DNA of 64,000 nucleotides from Rhizobium sp. CSW-27 (GTDB lineage: Bacteria > Pseudomonadota > Alphaproteobacteria > Rhizobiales > Rhizobiaceae): assembly GCF_018760785.1 (NCBI RefSeq), contig NZ_JAHHZO010000001.1, positions 62,001-126,000 of the forward strand, read 5' to 3'. The notes below the pieces were generated by a model. That model was given only the letters and a program-made list of their open reading frames with translations. It searched no databases and had not been told where the DNA came from. Positions within the stretch are counted from its first letter, which is position 1, and each line of letters starts with the position of its first letter. Positions 8,386 to 18,639 of this stretch are shown here, one piece after another. A program made the translations under genes and the position numbers.

Positions 8386-8415
8386 AAAAAAGGCCCGACG
8401 CTGCCGCCGGGCCTT
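8386..8415 (-). terminator. Rho-independent terminator of hupB
   Basis: On the minus strand AAGGCCCG, a 10 nt loop and CGGGCCTT are followed by TTTT, 48 bp after the hupB stop. Confidence 0.85.
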
Positions 8416-8462
8416 GAAGCGTCACGCCGCGGAGGGGCGTGGCCTTATCTTCGTCAACGCGA

Positions 8463-8738
8463 TCAGCTGTTGACGGCGTCCTTCAGGCCCTTGCCGGCGG
8501 AGAACTTCGGAACGTTGCGAGCCGGAATGTCGACTTCAGCGCCGGTCGACGGGTTGCGACCCTTGGAGGCTTCGCGGCGGGATACGGAGAAGCTGCCGAA
8601 ACCGGCAAGACGAATGTCGCCACCGTTCTTCAGTTCCGACTGAACGGTCTCGAACACGGCGTCGACAGCCGAAGCTGCATCAGCCTTCGAGAGACCAGCC
8701 TTTTCAGCCACTGCGGCGACCAGCTCGTTCTTGTTCAT
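8463..8738 (-). CDS. hupB: DNA-binding protein HU-beta
   Basis: 91 aa histone-like nucleoid protein, binds and bends DNA without sequence specificity as a dimer. The start at 8738 gives MNKNELVAAVAEKAGLS, the canonical HU N-terminus, with GGGGTGGAAAC as ribosome binding site; longer in-frame extension upstream has no support. The signature GFGSFSVSRREASKGRNPSTG (DNA-binding arm) lies near residues 46-66. It follows lon on the same strand, the usual order in rhizobia, but has its own upstream region and terminator. Confidence 0.96.
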   Translation of the reverse strand: MNKNELVAAVAEKAGLSKADAASAVDAVFETVQSELKNGGDIRLAGFGSFSVSRREASKGRNPSTGAEVDIPARNVPKFSAGKGLKDAVNS

Positions 8739-8866
8739 GTTTCCACCCCTTTCAATGGTTTCACATACATGGATCTGTCGGGGGCGACTCTCATTTCGAC
8801 GACCCCTTCGGACACTCAAAAGCGCCGCGATTGCCTGAAAAACAAGGGGCTTTAGCGAGTTTTCAC

Positions 8867-8896
8867 AAAAAAGGCCGGCGAAATGCCGGCCTTTTT
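8867..8896 (-). terminator. Rho-independent terminator of lon
   Basis: AAAAAAGGCCGGC, 5 nt loop, GCCGGCCTTTTT: a symmetric hairpin with T-runs on both strands. On the minus strand it ends the lon transcript, 37 bp after its stop. Confidence 0.88.
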
Positions 8897-8933
8897 GCTT
8901 TCCGCCTGTGGATACAACACAGGCTGTCATCAT

Positions 8934-11354
8934 TCAGTGGGCCAGAGAGGCCGCGGCATCGTCGGCGCCTTCGACGGTCGCGATCACCGGCGTTTCCACC
9001 GTGCCGTCCCATTCGATCGGCTCCGGCTTGCGGGTGAGCGCATGCTGCAGCACTTCCGACATCAGGGAGACCGGGATGATCTCCATGTTGTTCTTCACAT
9101 TGTCCGGAATGTCGGCCAGGTCCTTGGCGTTCTCTTCCGGGATCAGAACCTTCTTGATACCGCCGCGCAACGCCGCCAGCAGCTTTTCCTTCAGGCCGCC
9201 GATCGGCAGCACGCGACCACGCAGGGTGATCTCGCCCGTCATCGCCACGTTCTTGTCGACCGGGATGCCGGTCATGATCGACACGATCGCGGTTGCCATG
9301 GCCACACCGGCGGACGGACCGTCCTTCGGGGTTGCGCCTTCCGGAACGTGCACGTGGATATCCGACTTGTCGAAGCGCGGCGGCTCGATGCCGAAATCGA
9401 CGGCGCGCGAGCGGACATAGGAGGCCGCCGCCGAGATCGATTCCTTCATCACGTCCTTCAGGTTACCGGTGACGGTCATGCGGCCCTTACCGGGCATCAT
9501 GACGCCTTCGATCGTCAGAAGTTCGCCGCCGACTTCCGTCCAGGCGAGACCGGTGACGACACCGACCTGATCCTCGCGCTCGGCTTCGCCGTGGCGGAAC
9601 CGCGGAACGCCAAGATAATCCTGGACATTGGTCGCGGTGACCTCCACCGTCTTCGTCTTGCCCTTGATGATCTCGGTGACCGCCTTGCGGGCGAGCTTCA
9701 TCAGTTCGCGTTCGAAGTTACGAACACCGGCTTCGCGGGTATACTGCTGGATGACCACCATCAGGGCATCGTCGCTGACGGAGAATTCCTCCGGCTTCAG
9801 CGCGTGTTCCTTGATGGCCTTCGGCAGCAGGTGCCGCTTGGCGATCTCGCGCTTTTCATCTTCGGTGTAACCGGCGATGCGGATGATCTCCATGCGGTCC
9901 ATCAGCGGTGCCGGAATGTTCAGCGTGTTCGCCGTGGTGATGAACATCACATCCGACAGGTCGTATTCCACTTCCAGGTAATGGTCCATGAAGGTGGAGT
10001 TCTGCGCCGGGTCGAGCACTTCGAGCAAAGCAGACGACGGATCGCCGCGGAAGTCCATGCCCATCTTGTCGATTTCGTCGAGCAGGAAGAGCGGGTTCGA
10101 ACGCTTGGCCTTCTTCATCGACTGGATGACCTTGCCGGGCATCGAGCCGATATAGGTGCGGCGGTGACCGCGGATTTCGGCCTCGTCGCGCACGCCGCCA
10201 AGCGCCATGCGGACATATTCGCGGCCGGTGGCTTTCGCGATCGACTGGGCGAGCGACGTCTTGCCGACGCCCGGAGGACCGACGAGGCACAGGATAGGGC
10301 CCTTGATCTTCGTCGCGCGCGCCTGGACCGCCAGATATTCGACGATGCGTTCCTTGACCTTGTCGAGGCCGTAATGATCCTGCTCGAGGATCTTTTCGGC
10401 ATTGTTGAGGTCAGCCTTGATCTTCGACTTCTTGTTCCACGGAATGGTCAGGAGCCAGTCGAGATAGTTGCGCACGACTGTGGCTTCCGCCGACATCGGG
10501 CTCATCTGCTTGAGCTTCTTCAGCTCGGCCTCTGCCTTTTCGCGGGCTTCCTTGGTCAGCTTCGTCTTGGAGATGCGGTCTTCCAGTTCGGCCATCTCGT
10601 CGCGGCCGTCTTCGCCCTCGCCGAGCTCCTTCTGGATCGCCTTCATCTGCTCGTTCAGATAGTATTCGCGCTGGGTCTTCTCCATCTGGCGCTTGACGCG
10701 CGAGCGGATGCGCTTTTCCACCTGCAGGACGGAGATCTCGCCTTCCATGAAGCCGAGCGCCTTCTCCAGACGCATCTTCACGCTCACCGTTTCCAGCATG
10801 GCCTGCTTTTCGGTGATCTTGATGGACAGATGCGAGGCAACCGTATCGGCGAGCTTGGAATAGTCGTCGATCTGGCTGGCAGCGCCCACCACTTCCGGCG
10901 AAATCTTCTTGTTGAGCTTCACATAGTTCTCGAATTCCGAGACCACGGAACGGGCAAGCGCCTCGACCTCGACGGAATCCTCTTCCGGCTCGGCAAGCAC
11001 ATTGGCGCTGGCTTCGTAGAAATCCTCACGCGCGGTGTAGGTATCGATCTTGGCGCGGGCGCGGCCCTCCACCAGAACCTTCACCGTGCCATCCGGCAGC
11101 TTCAGGAGCTGCAGGACATTGGCCACCGTGCCGACCTTGTGGATTGCGGAGGGCGCCGGATCGTCATCGCCGGCATTGATCTGGGTGACAAGCATGATCT
11201 GCCTGTCGGAGCCCATGACTTCCTCCAGGGCGCGAATGGATTTTTCGCGGCCGACGAACAGGGGCACGATCATGTGGGGGAAGACCACAATGTCGCGCAG
11301 GGGCAGGACCGGATAGGTATCACCGCCAGATGCCGCAGACGCTGTATTCGTCAT
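8934..11354 (-). CDS. lon: ATP-dependent protease Lon (La)
   Basis: 806 aa cytoplasmic AAA+ protease that degrades misfolded and regulatory proteins. The start at 11354 ([11 protein letters not shown]) matches rhizobial Lon and follows GGAAATGAC; the open frame extends 33 codons further without support. Domains in order: substrate-binding LON domain with [24 protein letters not shown]+ module with Walker A GPPGVGKT and Walker [13 protein letters not shown], and the C-terminal serine protease domain with the Ser681/Lys724 dyad (DGPSAGVAM and [10 protein letters not shown]). A heat-shock-type promoter candidate lies upstream. It follows clpX on the same strand. Confidence 0.97.
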   Translation of the reverse strand: MTNTASAASGGDTYPVLPLRDIVVFPHMIVPLFVGREKSIRALEEVMGSDRQIMLVTQINAGDDDPAPSAIHKVGTVANVLQLLKLPDGTVKVLVEGRARAKIDTYTAREDFYEASANVLAEPEEDSVEVEALARSVVSEFENYVKLNKKISPEVVGAASQIDDYSKLADTVASHLSIKITEKQAMLETVSVKMRLEKALGFMEGEISVLQVEKRIRSRVKRQMEKTQREYYLNEQMKAIQKELGEGEDGRDEMAELEDRISKTKLTKEAREKAEAELKKLKQMSPMSAEATVVRNYLDWLLTIPWNKKSKIKADLNNAEKILEQDHYGLDKVKERIVEYLAVQARATKIKGPILCLVGPPGVGKTSLAQSIAKATGREYVRMALGGVRDEAEIRGHRRTYIGSMPGKVIQSMKKAKRSNPLFLLDEIDKMGMDFRGDPSSALLEVLDPAQNSTFMDHYLEVEYDLSDVMFITTANTLNIPAPLMDRMEIIRIAGYTEDEKREIAKRHLLPKAIKEHALKPEEFSVSDDALMVVIQQYTREAGVRNFERELMKLARKAVTEIIKGKTKTVEVTATNVQDYLGVPRFRHGEAEREDQVGVVTGLAWTEVGGELLTIEGVMMPGKGRMTVTGNLKDVMKESISAAASYVRSRAVDFGIEPPRFDKSDIHVHVPEGATPKDGPSAGVAMATAIVSIMTGIPVDKNVAMTGEITLRGRVLPIGGLKEKLLAALRGGIKKVLIPEENAKDLADIPDNVKNNMEIIPVSLMSEVLQHALTRKPEPIEWDGTVETPVIATVEGADDAAASLAH

Positions 11355-11700
11355 GTCATTTCCTTTCACTCGTCCCGCTTGCGGGAGACGGCCCGAAATC
11401 GATCCGGGTCTTTCTGTCCTCCCCAACGTGGAGGTTTTGAATGGGCTTTTCAAGCCTTGCGCGCACCGACGCCGGACAGGTGCAGCCCAAGGCCAGAGAC
11501 TTAACGCGGATTGCTTACGCGTGACTGTACGCCGTCATGCCGCCTTGATCATCGCATCCCGCAACGCGGTACGCCGAAGGGGCAAAAGACCGGCCCCGCC
11601 ATGCGGTGACCGGTCCCAACCGAGCCGGGCAGGATTGACGCAACCCTGCCGAAACAGGCGGAGAGGGAAGCAAGCCCCCTCTCCCCCAACGTTCGCCGGA
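11355..11700 (-). other. 346 bp region between clpX and lon
   Basis: No gene seen. Just after the clpX stop there is a hairpin, GGAGAGGG against CCCTCTCC (11660-11684), without a clear T-run. Nearer lon is the RpoH-like promoter listed separately. The GC-rich middle shows no conserved RNA I can name. Confidence 0.6.
11425..11454 (-). promoter_or_regulatory. Candidate RpoH (sigma-32) promoter of lon
   Basis: On the minus strand CTTGAAA (11448-11454), 13 nt, then CCTCCACGTT (11425-11434), resembling the heat-shock consensus CTTGAAA/CCCCAT-T. It lies about 70 bp upstream of the lon start. Confidence 0.45.
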
Positions 11701-12981
11701 TCAGGCCGAAACGTTGGCCTTTTCCTCCTGGCGGTCCGCATAGATGTAGAGCGGACGGGCGGTGCCGCGCACGACTTCTTCCGAGATCACCACTTCCCGA
11801 ACGCCTTCGAGCGCCGGAAGTTCGAACATGGTGTCGAGCAGGATCTTTTCCATGATCGAGCGCAGGCCGCGGGCGCCGGTCTTGCGCACGATCGCCTTCT
11901 TGGCAATCTCGCGCAGGGCGTCCTCGTGGAAGGTCAGTTCCACTTCCTCCATCTCGAACAGGCGCTGGTACTGCTTGACGAGCGCGTTCTTCGGTTCCGA
12001 GAGAATCTGGATCAGGGCTTCCTCGTCGAGATCCTCGAGCGTCGCGAGCACCGGCAGGCGGCCGATGAATTCCGGAATGAGGCCGAACTTGACCAGATCT
12101 TCCGGCTCCAGCTCGCGCAGAACCTCGCCGACGCGGCGGTCATCCTGCGCCTTGACGGTGGCCGCAAAGCCGATCGAGGTCTTCTCGCCACGGGCGGAGA
12201 TGATCTTGTCGAGACCGGCAAAGGCACCGCCGCAGATGAACAGGATGTTCGTGGTATCCACCTGCAGGAATTCCTGCTGCGGATGCTTGCGGCCGCCCTG
12301 CGGCGGAACGGAGGCCACGGTGCCTTCCATGATCTTCAAAAGCGCCTGCTGCACGCCCTCGCCCGACACGTCGCGGGTGATCGACGGGTTGTCGGACTTG
12401 CGGGAGATCTTGTCCACCTCGTCGATATAGACAATGCCGCGCTGCGCGCGCTCGACATTGTAGTCGGCGGCCTGCAGCAGCTTCAGGATGATGTTTTCCA
12501 CATCCTCGCCGACATAGCCGGCTTCCGTCAGCGTGGTGGCGTCGGCCATGGTGAACGGCACGTCGATGATGCGCGCCAGCGTCTGGGCCAGATAGGTCTT
12601 GCCGCAGCCCGTCGGTCCGACCAGCATGATGTTCGACTTCGCCAGTTCGACATCGCTGTTCTTGGAGGCGTGGGCGAGACGCTTGTAATGGTTGTGCACG
12701 GCGACGGAGAGGATCTTCTTCGCCTGCTTCTGGCCGATGACATATTCATCCAGCACCTTGATGATGTCCTGCGGCGTCGGAACGCCATCGCGGGACGACT
12801 TCATCATGGAGCTCTTGTTCTCCTCGCGGATGATGTCCATGCACAATTCGACGCATTCATCGCAGATGAACACCGTCGGTCCGGCAATCAGCTTGCGGAC
12901 TTCGTGCTGGCTCTTGCCGCAGAACGAACAATACAACGTATTCTTGGAGTCGCCGCCGTTGCTGCCGCTGACTTTGCTCAT
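11701..12981 (-). CDS. clpX: ClpXP ATPase subunit ClpX
   Basis: 426 aa AAA+ unfoldase that recognises tagged substrates and feeds them to ClpP. The start at 12981 gives [14 protein letters not shown]. The N-terminal zinc-binding domain shows CSFCGKS with Cys pairs and a second ICDECVELC pair. Walker A GPTGCGKT, Walker [11 protein letters not shown], and the ClpP-docking IGF-type loop region (SIGFAATV) are present. It lies downstream of clpP on the same strand with a 287 bp gap, then lon follows: the standard order. Confidence 0.97.
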   Translation of the reverse strand: MSKVSGSNGGDSKNTLYCSFCGKSQHEVRKLIAGPTVFICDECVELCMDIIREENKSSMMKSSRDGVPTPQDIIKVLDEYVIGQKQAKKILSVAVHNHYKRLAHASKNSDVELAKSNIMLVGPTGCGKTYLAQTLARIIDVPFTMADATTLTEAGYVGEDVENIILKLLQAADYNVERAQRGIVYIDEVDKISRKSDNPSITRDVSGEGVQQALLKIMEGTVASVPPQGGRKHPQQEFLQVDTTNILFICGGAFAGLDKIISARGEKTSIGFAATVKAQDDRRVGEVLRELEPEDLVKFGLIPEFIGRLPVLATLEDLDEEALIQILSEPKNALVKQYQRLFEMEEVELTFHEDALREIAKKAIVRKTGARGLRSIMEKILLDTMFELPALEGVREVVISEEVVRGTARPLYIYADRQEEKANVSA

Positions 12982-13268
12982 ATCACTTCCCTTCCAGCAC
13001 ACCGCTCGCCCGTCATCCAGGCGCGGATCCTTCTCTTGCCGGCCGGCAAGGCCTCTCGCTCGAGACCTGCCCGCTTCGCTACCGGGGATACTCTACCGGT
13101 GGGATGCTACCCGTCCCCGATCCGGTGGCAACGAAACCCCGCTTCGACCGAATGCTATGTCACAATAATTCAACACAGCCTTAATATGAACTATTAGTGC
13201 GCCGCTTGCCAGATGAAAGCCCGTTTCCGGTCACAACCGGGTGACATCCGGCACGCAGGGTATCCGCG

Positions 13269-13901
13269 TCAATCCGCGGATCCGCCTTCCAGTTCCCGGC
13301 GCGAGGTCAGCACCTTGTCGACCACGCCCCAGGCCAGCGCCTCGTCACAATCCATGAAGTGGTCGCGGTCGAGGGTCTTTTCGACTTCCTCATAGGTGCG
13401 GCCGGTATGCTTCACGTAGACGTCGTTCAGGCGCTTCTTCATCTTCAATATGTCACGAGCATGGCGCTCGATGTCCGAAGCCTGGCCCTGGAAGCCGCCC
13501 GACGGCTGGTGCACCATGATACGCGAATTCGGCATGGCAAAGCGCATGCCCTTCTCGCCGGCCGCCAGCAGCAGCGAGCCCATGGAGGCGGCCTGGCCGA
13601 TGCACAGCGTCGACACGGCCGGCTTGATGAACTGCATCGTATCGTAGATCGACATGCCGGCGGTGACGACGCCGCCCGGCGAATTGATGTAGAGGGCGAT
13701 TTCCTTCTTCGGGTTCTCGGCTTCGAGGAAGAGAAGCTGCGCGCAGACCAGCGACGCCATGTGATCTTCCACCGGCCCGGTGAGGAAAATGATCCGCTCC
13801 TTCAGGAGACGCGAGTAGATGTCATAGGACCGCTCGCCGCGATTGGTCTGCTCCACAACCATCGGCACCAGGGCCATGGCGGTATCAACGGGATTTCTCA
13901 T
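13269..13901 (-). CDS. clpP: ATP-dependent Clp protease proteolytic subunit ClpP
   Basis: 210 aa serine peptidase that assembles into a 14-mer with ClpX or ClpA. Catalytic triad Ser106 ([10 protein letters not shown]), His131 (IMVHQPSGG) and Asp180 (LDRDHFMD), each nine residues later than in E. coli. The start at 13901 ([18 protein letters not shown]) matches the alphaproteobacterial family and follows AAAGGAACACC; the open frame begins 6 codons earlier. A promoter candidate is about 75 bp upstream. Confidence 0.97.
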   Translation of the reverse strand: MRNPVDTAMALVPMVVEQTNRGERSYDIYSRLLKERIIFLTGPVEDHMASLVCAQLLFLEAENPKKEIALYINSPGGVVTAGMSIYDTMQFIKPAVSTLCIGQAASMGSLLLAAGEKGMRFAMPNSRIMVHQPSGGFQGQASDIERHARDILKMKKRLNDVYVKHTGRTYEEVEKTLDRDHFMDCDEALAWGVVDKVLTSRRELEGGSAD

Positions 13902-13975
13902 GGTGTTCCTTTGTTTCATCGGGCGCCCGACGGCGTTGCCGCGCCAGGAATCGTCTACAAATCGGTCAACTCCCT

Positions 13976-14005
13976 ACATAGAGTGTTGGAGGCCAGCACT
14001 TCAAG
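13976..14005 (-). promoter_or_regulatory. Candidate promoter of clpP
   Basis: On the minus strand TTGAAG preceded by TC (14000-14005), 18 nt, then CTATGT (13976-13981). The CTTGAA core would also suit heat-shock sigma factors. It is 75-104 bp upstream of the clpP start. Confidence 0.35.
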
Positions 14006-14149
14006 ACGGGCAGGAGGATATCCTTAATCGCTGCGGCGCGAGGCTAACAATTCGCAAACGGACCGAAATGCGATTTTTCTGATAGGGGCTTCTTTATCAG
14101 GTTGCAGCCGTGCTACTGGTTCCAAAGAATATTTCGGAGATCTCACCAC

Positions 14150-15406
14150 GTGCTGAAGACGGCACTGCTACTCTGGGCGGTAGAGGCTGCTACGCTTGCA
14201 GTATTGCTGCTGGCCATGTGGGCCAATGATCGCAAGCAGACCGTCGTCCTCGCCTGGTCGCTGGGATTTGGGGCCAATGGGGTCGGGGCGCTTCTGGTGG
14301 GGCTGCGGGACATCATTCCCGACTATGTTTCCGTTGTCCTCGGCAACGGGCTTCTGGTGCTGGCTCTGTCCTGCTGGACCGCCGGCATCCGCTACTACGA
14401 CGACCGGAAATCTCCCGTCTGGATACTGCTGCCATCCGCTATCTGGTTCATCGGCATTCATTTTTCCTTCTTTGCCTCGACCTTCTGGATGCGCGTCTTC
14501 CTGTTCCAGTGCGCCTCCTCCGTGGGGTACATGATGGTGGCCTGCGTGCTGGCGGAGCCAAGGCTTCCGCCGCGCGGCGGACGGCTGACCTTTGCCGCCA
14601 TATCGCTCGTCCAGAGCCTGATGATGGCCTTCACCGCCATTGCCTGCCTCTTTGCCAGGCCCGAAACCTTCAGCGAGATCCCCAACGGTCTCTTCTATAC
14701 GATTGTCAACATATTCTGCCTCGTCTCGGGCATATTACTTGGTGCGCATCTTCTCATGTCCCGCACCGAGCGCCGCCTGCAGCAGCTGATCGTCACCGAC
14801 CCGCTGACCGGCGTGCTGAACCGCCGCGGCTTTCTCGAACAGTTTCACCGGATGCGCAGCCGCCCGCCGGCGGGAAAGCTGATGCTGGCGCTGGCAGTGT
14901 TCGACCTCGACCACTTCAAGCGAATCAACGACCGCTACGGACACAAGGGCGGCGATGCGGTGCTGATCGCCTTCTGCCGGGTGGCGGACGAATGCATCGG
15001 CACGCGCGGGGTCTTCGGGCGGATCGGCGGCGAGGAATTCGCCTGCCTGCTGCATGTGGCAAGCGCCGCCGAGGCCGCCGGCATCGTCGAGGCGATCCGC
15101 CTGTCGCTGATGCGCCAGCGGGTCGGTCTGCCCGACAGCGACCGGATCATCATCGCCACCGTCAGCTGCGGCGTGACCGTATCGTCCATTCTCGACGCCG
15201 ATGTCGATGCCATGCTGTCGAATGCCGACCGCGCCCTTTATTCGGCCAAGGCCGCCGGACGCAACAGCACCGTGCTGCATGACGGCAAGGCCAGCTACAT
15301 GGTCAATGAAAACCCGCATCGCGACGAGCAGCCGCAGCTCTCCTTTGCCGATACCGGCAGCGTGGCCGCGTTCCCGCTTCCGCCGCTGCCGCCGCTCTCG
15401 GCCTGA
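14150..15406 (+). CDS. Membrane-bound diguanylate cyclase (GGDEF)
   Basis: About 418 aa. An N-terminal membrane region of six or so helices (residues 1-200) is followed by a GGDEF domain: TDPLTGVLNRRGF, FDLDHFKRINDRYGHKGGD and the catalytic GGEEF at 293-297, so it should make c-di-GMP from two GTP. No inhibitory RxxD is obvious five residues before GGEEF. Start uncertain: a TTG at 14102 opens the frame, but GTG at 14150 sits at the hydrophobic start and follows CGGAGATC, so I prefer it. Divergent from clpP. The sensory input is unknown. Confidence 0.88.
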   Translation: MLKTALLLWAVEAATLAVLLLAMWANDRKQTVVLAWSLGFGANGVGALLVGLRDIIPDYVSVVLGNGLLVLALSCWTAGIRYYDDRKSPVWILLPSAIWFIGIHFSFFASTFWMRVFLFQCASSVGYMMVACVLAEPRLPPRGGRLTFAAISLVQSLMMAFTAIACLFARPETFSEIPNGLFYTIVNIFCLVSGILLGAHLLMSRTERRLQQLIVTDPLTGVLNRRGFLEQFHRMRSRPPAGKLMLALAVFDLDHFKRINDRYGHKGGDAVLIAFCRVADECIGTRGVFGRIGGEEFACLLHVASAAEAAGIVEAIRLSLMRQRVGLPDSDRIIIATVSCGVTVSSILDADVDAMLSNADRALYSAKAAGRNSTVLHDGKASYMVNENPHRDEQPQLSFADTGSVAAFPLPPLPPLSA

Positions 15407-15510
15407 GCCGCAGAGGCCGCCGGGCAGGCTTTTGCACGCTCCGGCACAAAAGACTTGCCCGCGAAACCGAGTCAGCCTCACTATTCCCGGATCAAACAGG
15501 AGAGTGACCG

Positions 15511-17280
15511 ATGCGCGTTTGCCGAATGATGCCCCTCGTTGTCCCCTTCGCGGCAGGCCTGGCGCTTGCCGCCGGCCCCTCGCTTGCCCAGCAGGCCTCC
15601 GATACGGTTGCGCCGGAAAAGGCGACGGCGATCGTCACGGCAAAACGGGTCGAGACAGGATCGTTCATGGTCGCTGCCGCCAATCCGCTGGCGGCAGAGG
15701 CCGGGCGCCGCATTCTCGAACGGGGCGGAAACGCGATCGATGCGCTGGTGGCGGTGCAGACGGTGCTGGGCCTTGTCGAACCACAGAGCTCCGGCCTCGG
15801 CGGCGGCGCCTTCCTCGTCTATTACGACGCGGCATCGAAGACGCTCACCACCTTCGACGGGCGCGAGACCGCTCCGATGGCCGCGACGCCGCAGCTGTTC
15901 CTCGACGACAAGGGCCAGCCGCTGAAGTTCATGGATGCGGTGGTCGGCGGTCGCTCGGTTGGAACGCCCGGCACGGTGCGGCTGATGGAGGACGTGCACA
16001 AGCGGTTCGGCCAGCTTGCCTGGGCGGATCTGTTTGCGCCGGCAGAAGAACTGGCGCGTGACGGCTTTGCCGTCTCGCCGCGCCTTGCGGCACTGGTGGC
16101 GGGCGAAGGCGACAAGCTGAAACGGTATGCAGGCCCGCGTGGCTATTTCTTCGGCCCCGACGGGGCACCGCTGAAGGCCGGCACCATTCTCAGGAACCCC
16201 GACTATGCCGCAACGCTTGACGCCATTGCCAGGGATAGCGCGGACGCCTTCTATACCGGGCCGATCGCCGAGGCGATCGTAAAGACCGTGCGCGAGGCGG
16301 AAGGCAATCCGGGCGTTCTCTCGCTCACCGATCTTGCCCAGTATACGACGAAGGAGCGCCCGCCGGTCTGCGTGACCTACCGCGCGCTGGATGTCTGCGG
16401 CATGGGACCGCCCTCCTCCGGCGCGGTTGCCGTGGGCCAGATGCTCGGCATGCTGGAGAACTTCGACCTCAAGGGCCTCGGCCCTGACAACGTGCAGAGC
16501 TGGCGGCTGATCGGCGATGCGCAGCGCCTGGCCTTTGCCGATCGCGAACGCTATCTCGCCGACACCGATTTCGTACCGTCGCCGATCAAGGGGCTCATCT
16601 CCAAGGACTATCTGGGTGAGCGGGCCAGGCTGCTGGATGGCGACAAGGCCCTTCCGGCAGATCAGGTGAAGGCCGGCGAGCCGACCTGGGACCATGCGCT
16701 GCTGTTCGGCCGCGATGCGGCCATCGAACTGCCCTCCACCAGCCATTTCGTCATCGTAGACAAGGCCGGCAATGTCGTCTCCATGACGACGACCATCGAG
16801 AACGGCTTCGGCTCGCGGCTGATGACCGGCGGCTTCCTGCTCAACAACGAACTGACCGACTTCTCCTTCAAGACCCATGACAAGGGCGTGCCGGTGGCCA
16901 ACCGTGTCGAGCCGGGAAAACGTCCGCGCTCTTCCATGGCGCCCACCATCGTCATGAAGGACGGCAAGCCGCTGCTTGCCATCGGTTCGCCGGGCGGCAG
17001 CCAGATCATCGGCTATGTGGCGCAGGCGCTCGTCGCCTATGTCGACTGGAACATGCCGGTGGAGCAGATTGTCGCACAGCCGCACCTGATAAACCGGTTC
17101 GGGCGATACGACATCGAAGCGGGCACCGCCGCCGAACGCCTTGCCGAACCACTGAAGGCGCTGGGCTACGAGGTGAAGGCCGGCGAGATGAATTCCGGGC
17201 TGCAGGCCATCGAGATCACCTCCGGCGGCCTTGCGGGAAGCGCCGACCCGCGGCGCGAGGGTGTGGCTGTCGGGGAGTGA
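15511..17280 (+). CDS. ggt: Gamma-glutamyltransferase
   Basis: 589 aa periplasmic N-terminal nucleophile hydrolase that cleaves glutathione and other gamma-glutamyl compounds. Signal peptide through ALAAGPSLAQQ (about 27 residues). Autoprocessing into large and small subunits is expected before Thr410 in ELPSTSHFVIVD; downstream the family signature TTTIENGFGSRLMTGGFLLNNE and the SSGLGGGAFLV and GSPGGSQIIGYV glycine motifs are present. Ribosome binding site ACAGGAGAG upstream of ATG 15511. The P450 gene follows 49 bp later and may be co-transcribed. Confidence 0.95.
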   Translation: MRVCRMMPLVVPFAAGLALAAGPSLAQQASDTVAPEKATAIVTAKRVETGSFMVAAANPLAAEAGRRILERGGNAIDALVAVQTVLGLVEPQSSGLGGGAFLVYYDAASKTLTTFDGRETAPMAATPQLFLDDKGQPLKFMDAVVGGRSVGTPGTVRLMEDVHKRFGQLAWADLFAPAEELARDGFAVSPRLAALVAGEGDKLKRYAGPRGYFFGPDGAPLKAGTILRNPDYAATLDAIARDSADAFYTGPIAEAIVKTVREAEGNPGVLSLTDLAQYTTKERPPVCVTYRALDVCGMGPPSSGAVAVGQMLGMLENFDLKGLGPDNVQSWRLIGDAQRLAFADRERYLADTDFVPSPIKGLISKDYLGERARLLDGDKALPADQVKAGEPTWDHALLFGRDAAIELPSTSHFVIVDKAGNVVSMTTTIENGFGSRLMTGGFLLNNELTDFSFKTHDKGVPVANRVEPGKRPRSSMAPTIVMKDGKPLLAIGSPGGSQIIGYVAQALVAYVDWNMPVEQIVAQPHLINRFGRYDIEAGTAAERLAEPLKALGYEVKAGEMNSGLQAIEITSGGLAGSADPRREGVAVGE

Positions 17281-17329
17281 TCGCAAAACCCGCTTTTCTT
17301 GGCACGCAAGATATCCTACCCAATCGGGC

Positions 17330-18577
17330 ATGACACAGCTGCCCGATTTCCTCCACATCGACCCCGCCACCCGCCGGGTCTCGCTCGATGCCCGCAACCC
17401 CGCCTTTTACGGCGATCCGAACCGCGCTTACGCAGCGCTGCATGCGCACTGTCCGACCTTCTACTGGGAGGAGCAGAGGCAGTGGTTCTTCTGCGGTTAT
17501 GACCATGTGAACGCGCTTCTGCGCGACCGCCGTTTCGGCCGGCAGATCCTGCATATTGCAAGCCGCGAGGAACTGGGCCTGCCGGAGCCTGCCGCCCATA
17601 CCGCGCATTTCGATCTTGCCGAGCGCCACTCCCTTCTGGAGATCGAACCGCCGGAACACACGCGGCTGCGCACGCTCGTCAACCGCGCCTTCGTTTCGCG
17701 GCATGTGGAGAAGATGAGCGGCGAGATCGAGGCACTTGCCAATCGCCTGATCGATCGATTCGAGGCAGACGGGCAGACGGAACTGCTCTCCTCTTTCGCC
17801 GACATCATCCCGGTCACGATGATTGCCCGGATGATCGGCATTCCGGAAGAGATGGGGCCACAGCTTCTCAAATGGAGCCATGATTACGTCGGCATGTACA
17901 TGTTCAAGCGCTCCCGCGCCGACGAGGAGGCCGCGGATCGCTCGGCGAAGGAATTTGCCGATTACGTGAAGACGGTGATTGCCGAGCGTCGGGCAAACCC
18001 GCGCGACGACCTTTTGAGCCATATGATCCATACCGAGCACAAGGGCCAGTTGCTGACCGAGGACGAGCTGGTCTCCACCACAATCGTGCTTCTGAACGCC
18101 GGCCATGAGGCGACCGTGCACCAGATCGGCAATTCGGTGCGGGTCATCCTCGAAAGCGGGCTTGATCCGCAGGCGATGTTTGCCGATGCCGCGGCAACCG
18201 AACGCACCGTCGAGGAAACCCTGCGCATCTGCGCGCCGGTGCACATTTTCCAGCGCTGGGCACTGGAAGATGTCGAGGTGGATGGCGTTTCCCTCAAGCG
18301 CGGCGACAAGGTGAGCCTCATCCTCGCTGCCGCCAATCTCGATCCGAAGAAATTCCCCGATCCGCTGACCTTCAAGCCGGAGCGGAACGAGGGCGTCAAT
18401 CTCTCCTTCGGCGCCGGCATCCATTTCTGCATCGGCGCGCCGCTGGCGAGGCTCGAGCTCAACATCGTGCTGCCGCTGCTGTTCAAGCGGCTGCCGGGGC
18501 TCAGGATTGCCGAGAGGCCTGTCGTGAAGGACGTCTATCATTTCCACGGACTGGAGCGGCTGGATCTGGCGTGGTGA
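17330..18577 (+). CDS. Cytochrome P450
   Basis: 415 aa soluble bacterial class I P450. I-helix oxygen-activation motif AGHEAT (257-262), ExxR with Glu296 and Arg299 (EETLRI), and heme loop FGAGIHFCIGAPLARLE with proximal Cys367. No membrane anchor. The start at 17330 (MTQLPDFLHID) gives the typical length; the frame is open further upstream into ggt. No ferredoxin or ferredoxin reductase gene lies nearby, so its redox partner is elsewhere. Substrate unknown. Confidence 0.95.
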   Translation: MTQLPDFLHIDPATRRVSLDARNPAFYGDPNRAYAALHAHCPTFYWEEQRQWFFCGYDHVNALLRDRRFGRQILHIASREELGLPEPAAHTAHFDLAERHSLLEIEPPEHTRLRTLVNRAFVSRHVEKMSGEIEALANRLIDRFEADGQTELLSSFADIIPVTMIARMIGIPEEMGPQLLKWSHDYVGMYMFKRSRADEEAADRSAKEFADYVKTVIAERRANPRDDLLSHMIHTEHKGQLLTEDELVSTTIVLLNAGHEATVHQIGNSVRVILESGLDPQAMFADAAATERTVEETLRICAPVHIFQRWALEDVEVDGVSLKRGDKVSLILAAANLDPKKFPDPLTFKPERNEGVNLSFGAGIHFCIGAPLARLELNIVLPLLFKRLPGLRIAERPVVKDVYHFHGLERLDLAW

Positions 18578-18607
18578 GCAGATCCTTCCCTTTTCTCATC
18601 GCGAGCG

Positions 18608-18613
18608 TATAAT
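18608..18613 (+). promoter_or_regulatory. -10 element of the PIN toxin-antitoxin operon
   Basis: A perfect TATAAT lies 27 bp before the antitoxin ATG. No good -35 is seen at 17 nt, which would fit a weak, autoregulated TA promoter. Confidence 0.4.
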
Positions 18614-18639
18614 TTCCGGAGGGAAACAGGACGCTCCTC

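Larger units (their letters stand above)
7995..8462 (-). other. Leader and intergenic region between hupB and ribN
   Basis: No coding sequence. From hupB toward ribN it holds the hupB terminator (8386-8415), a 17 bp tandem duplication (8344-8377), the FMN riboswitch aptamer (8123-8277) and about 125 nt of expression platform ending in the ribN ribosome binding site. Confidence 0.8.

Noticed and set aside
8883..11504. 873-codon plus-strand open frame opposite lon
   Set aside because: Antisense of a fully conserved lon gene; His/Arg/Asp-rich translation without domains.
15481..17397. 638-codon minus-strand open frame opposite ggt
   Set aside because: Shadow of the clear gamma-glutamyltransferase.
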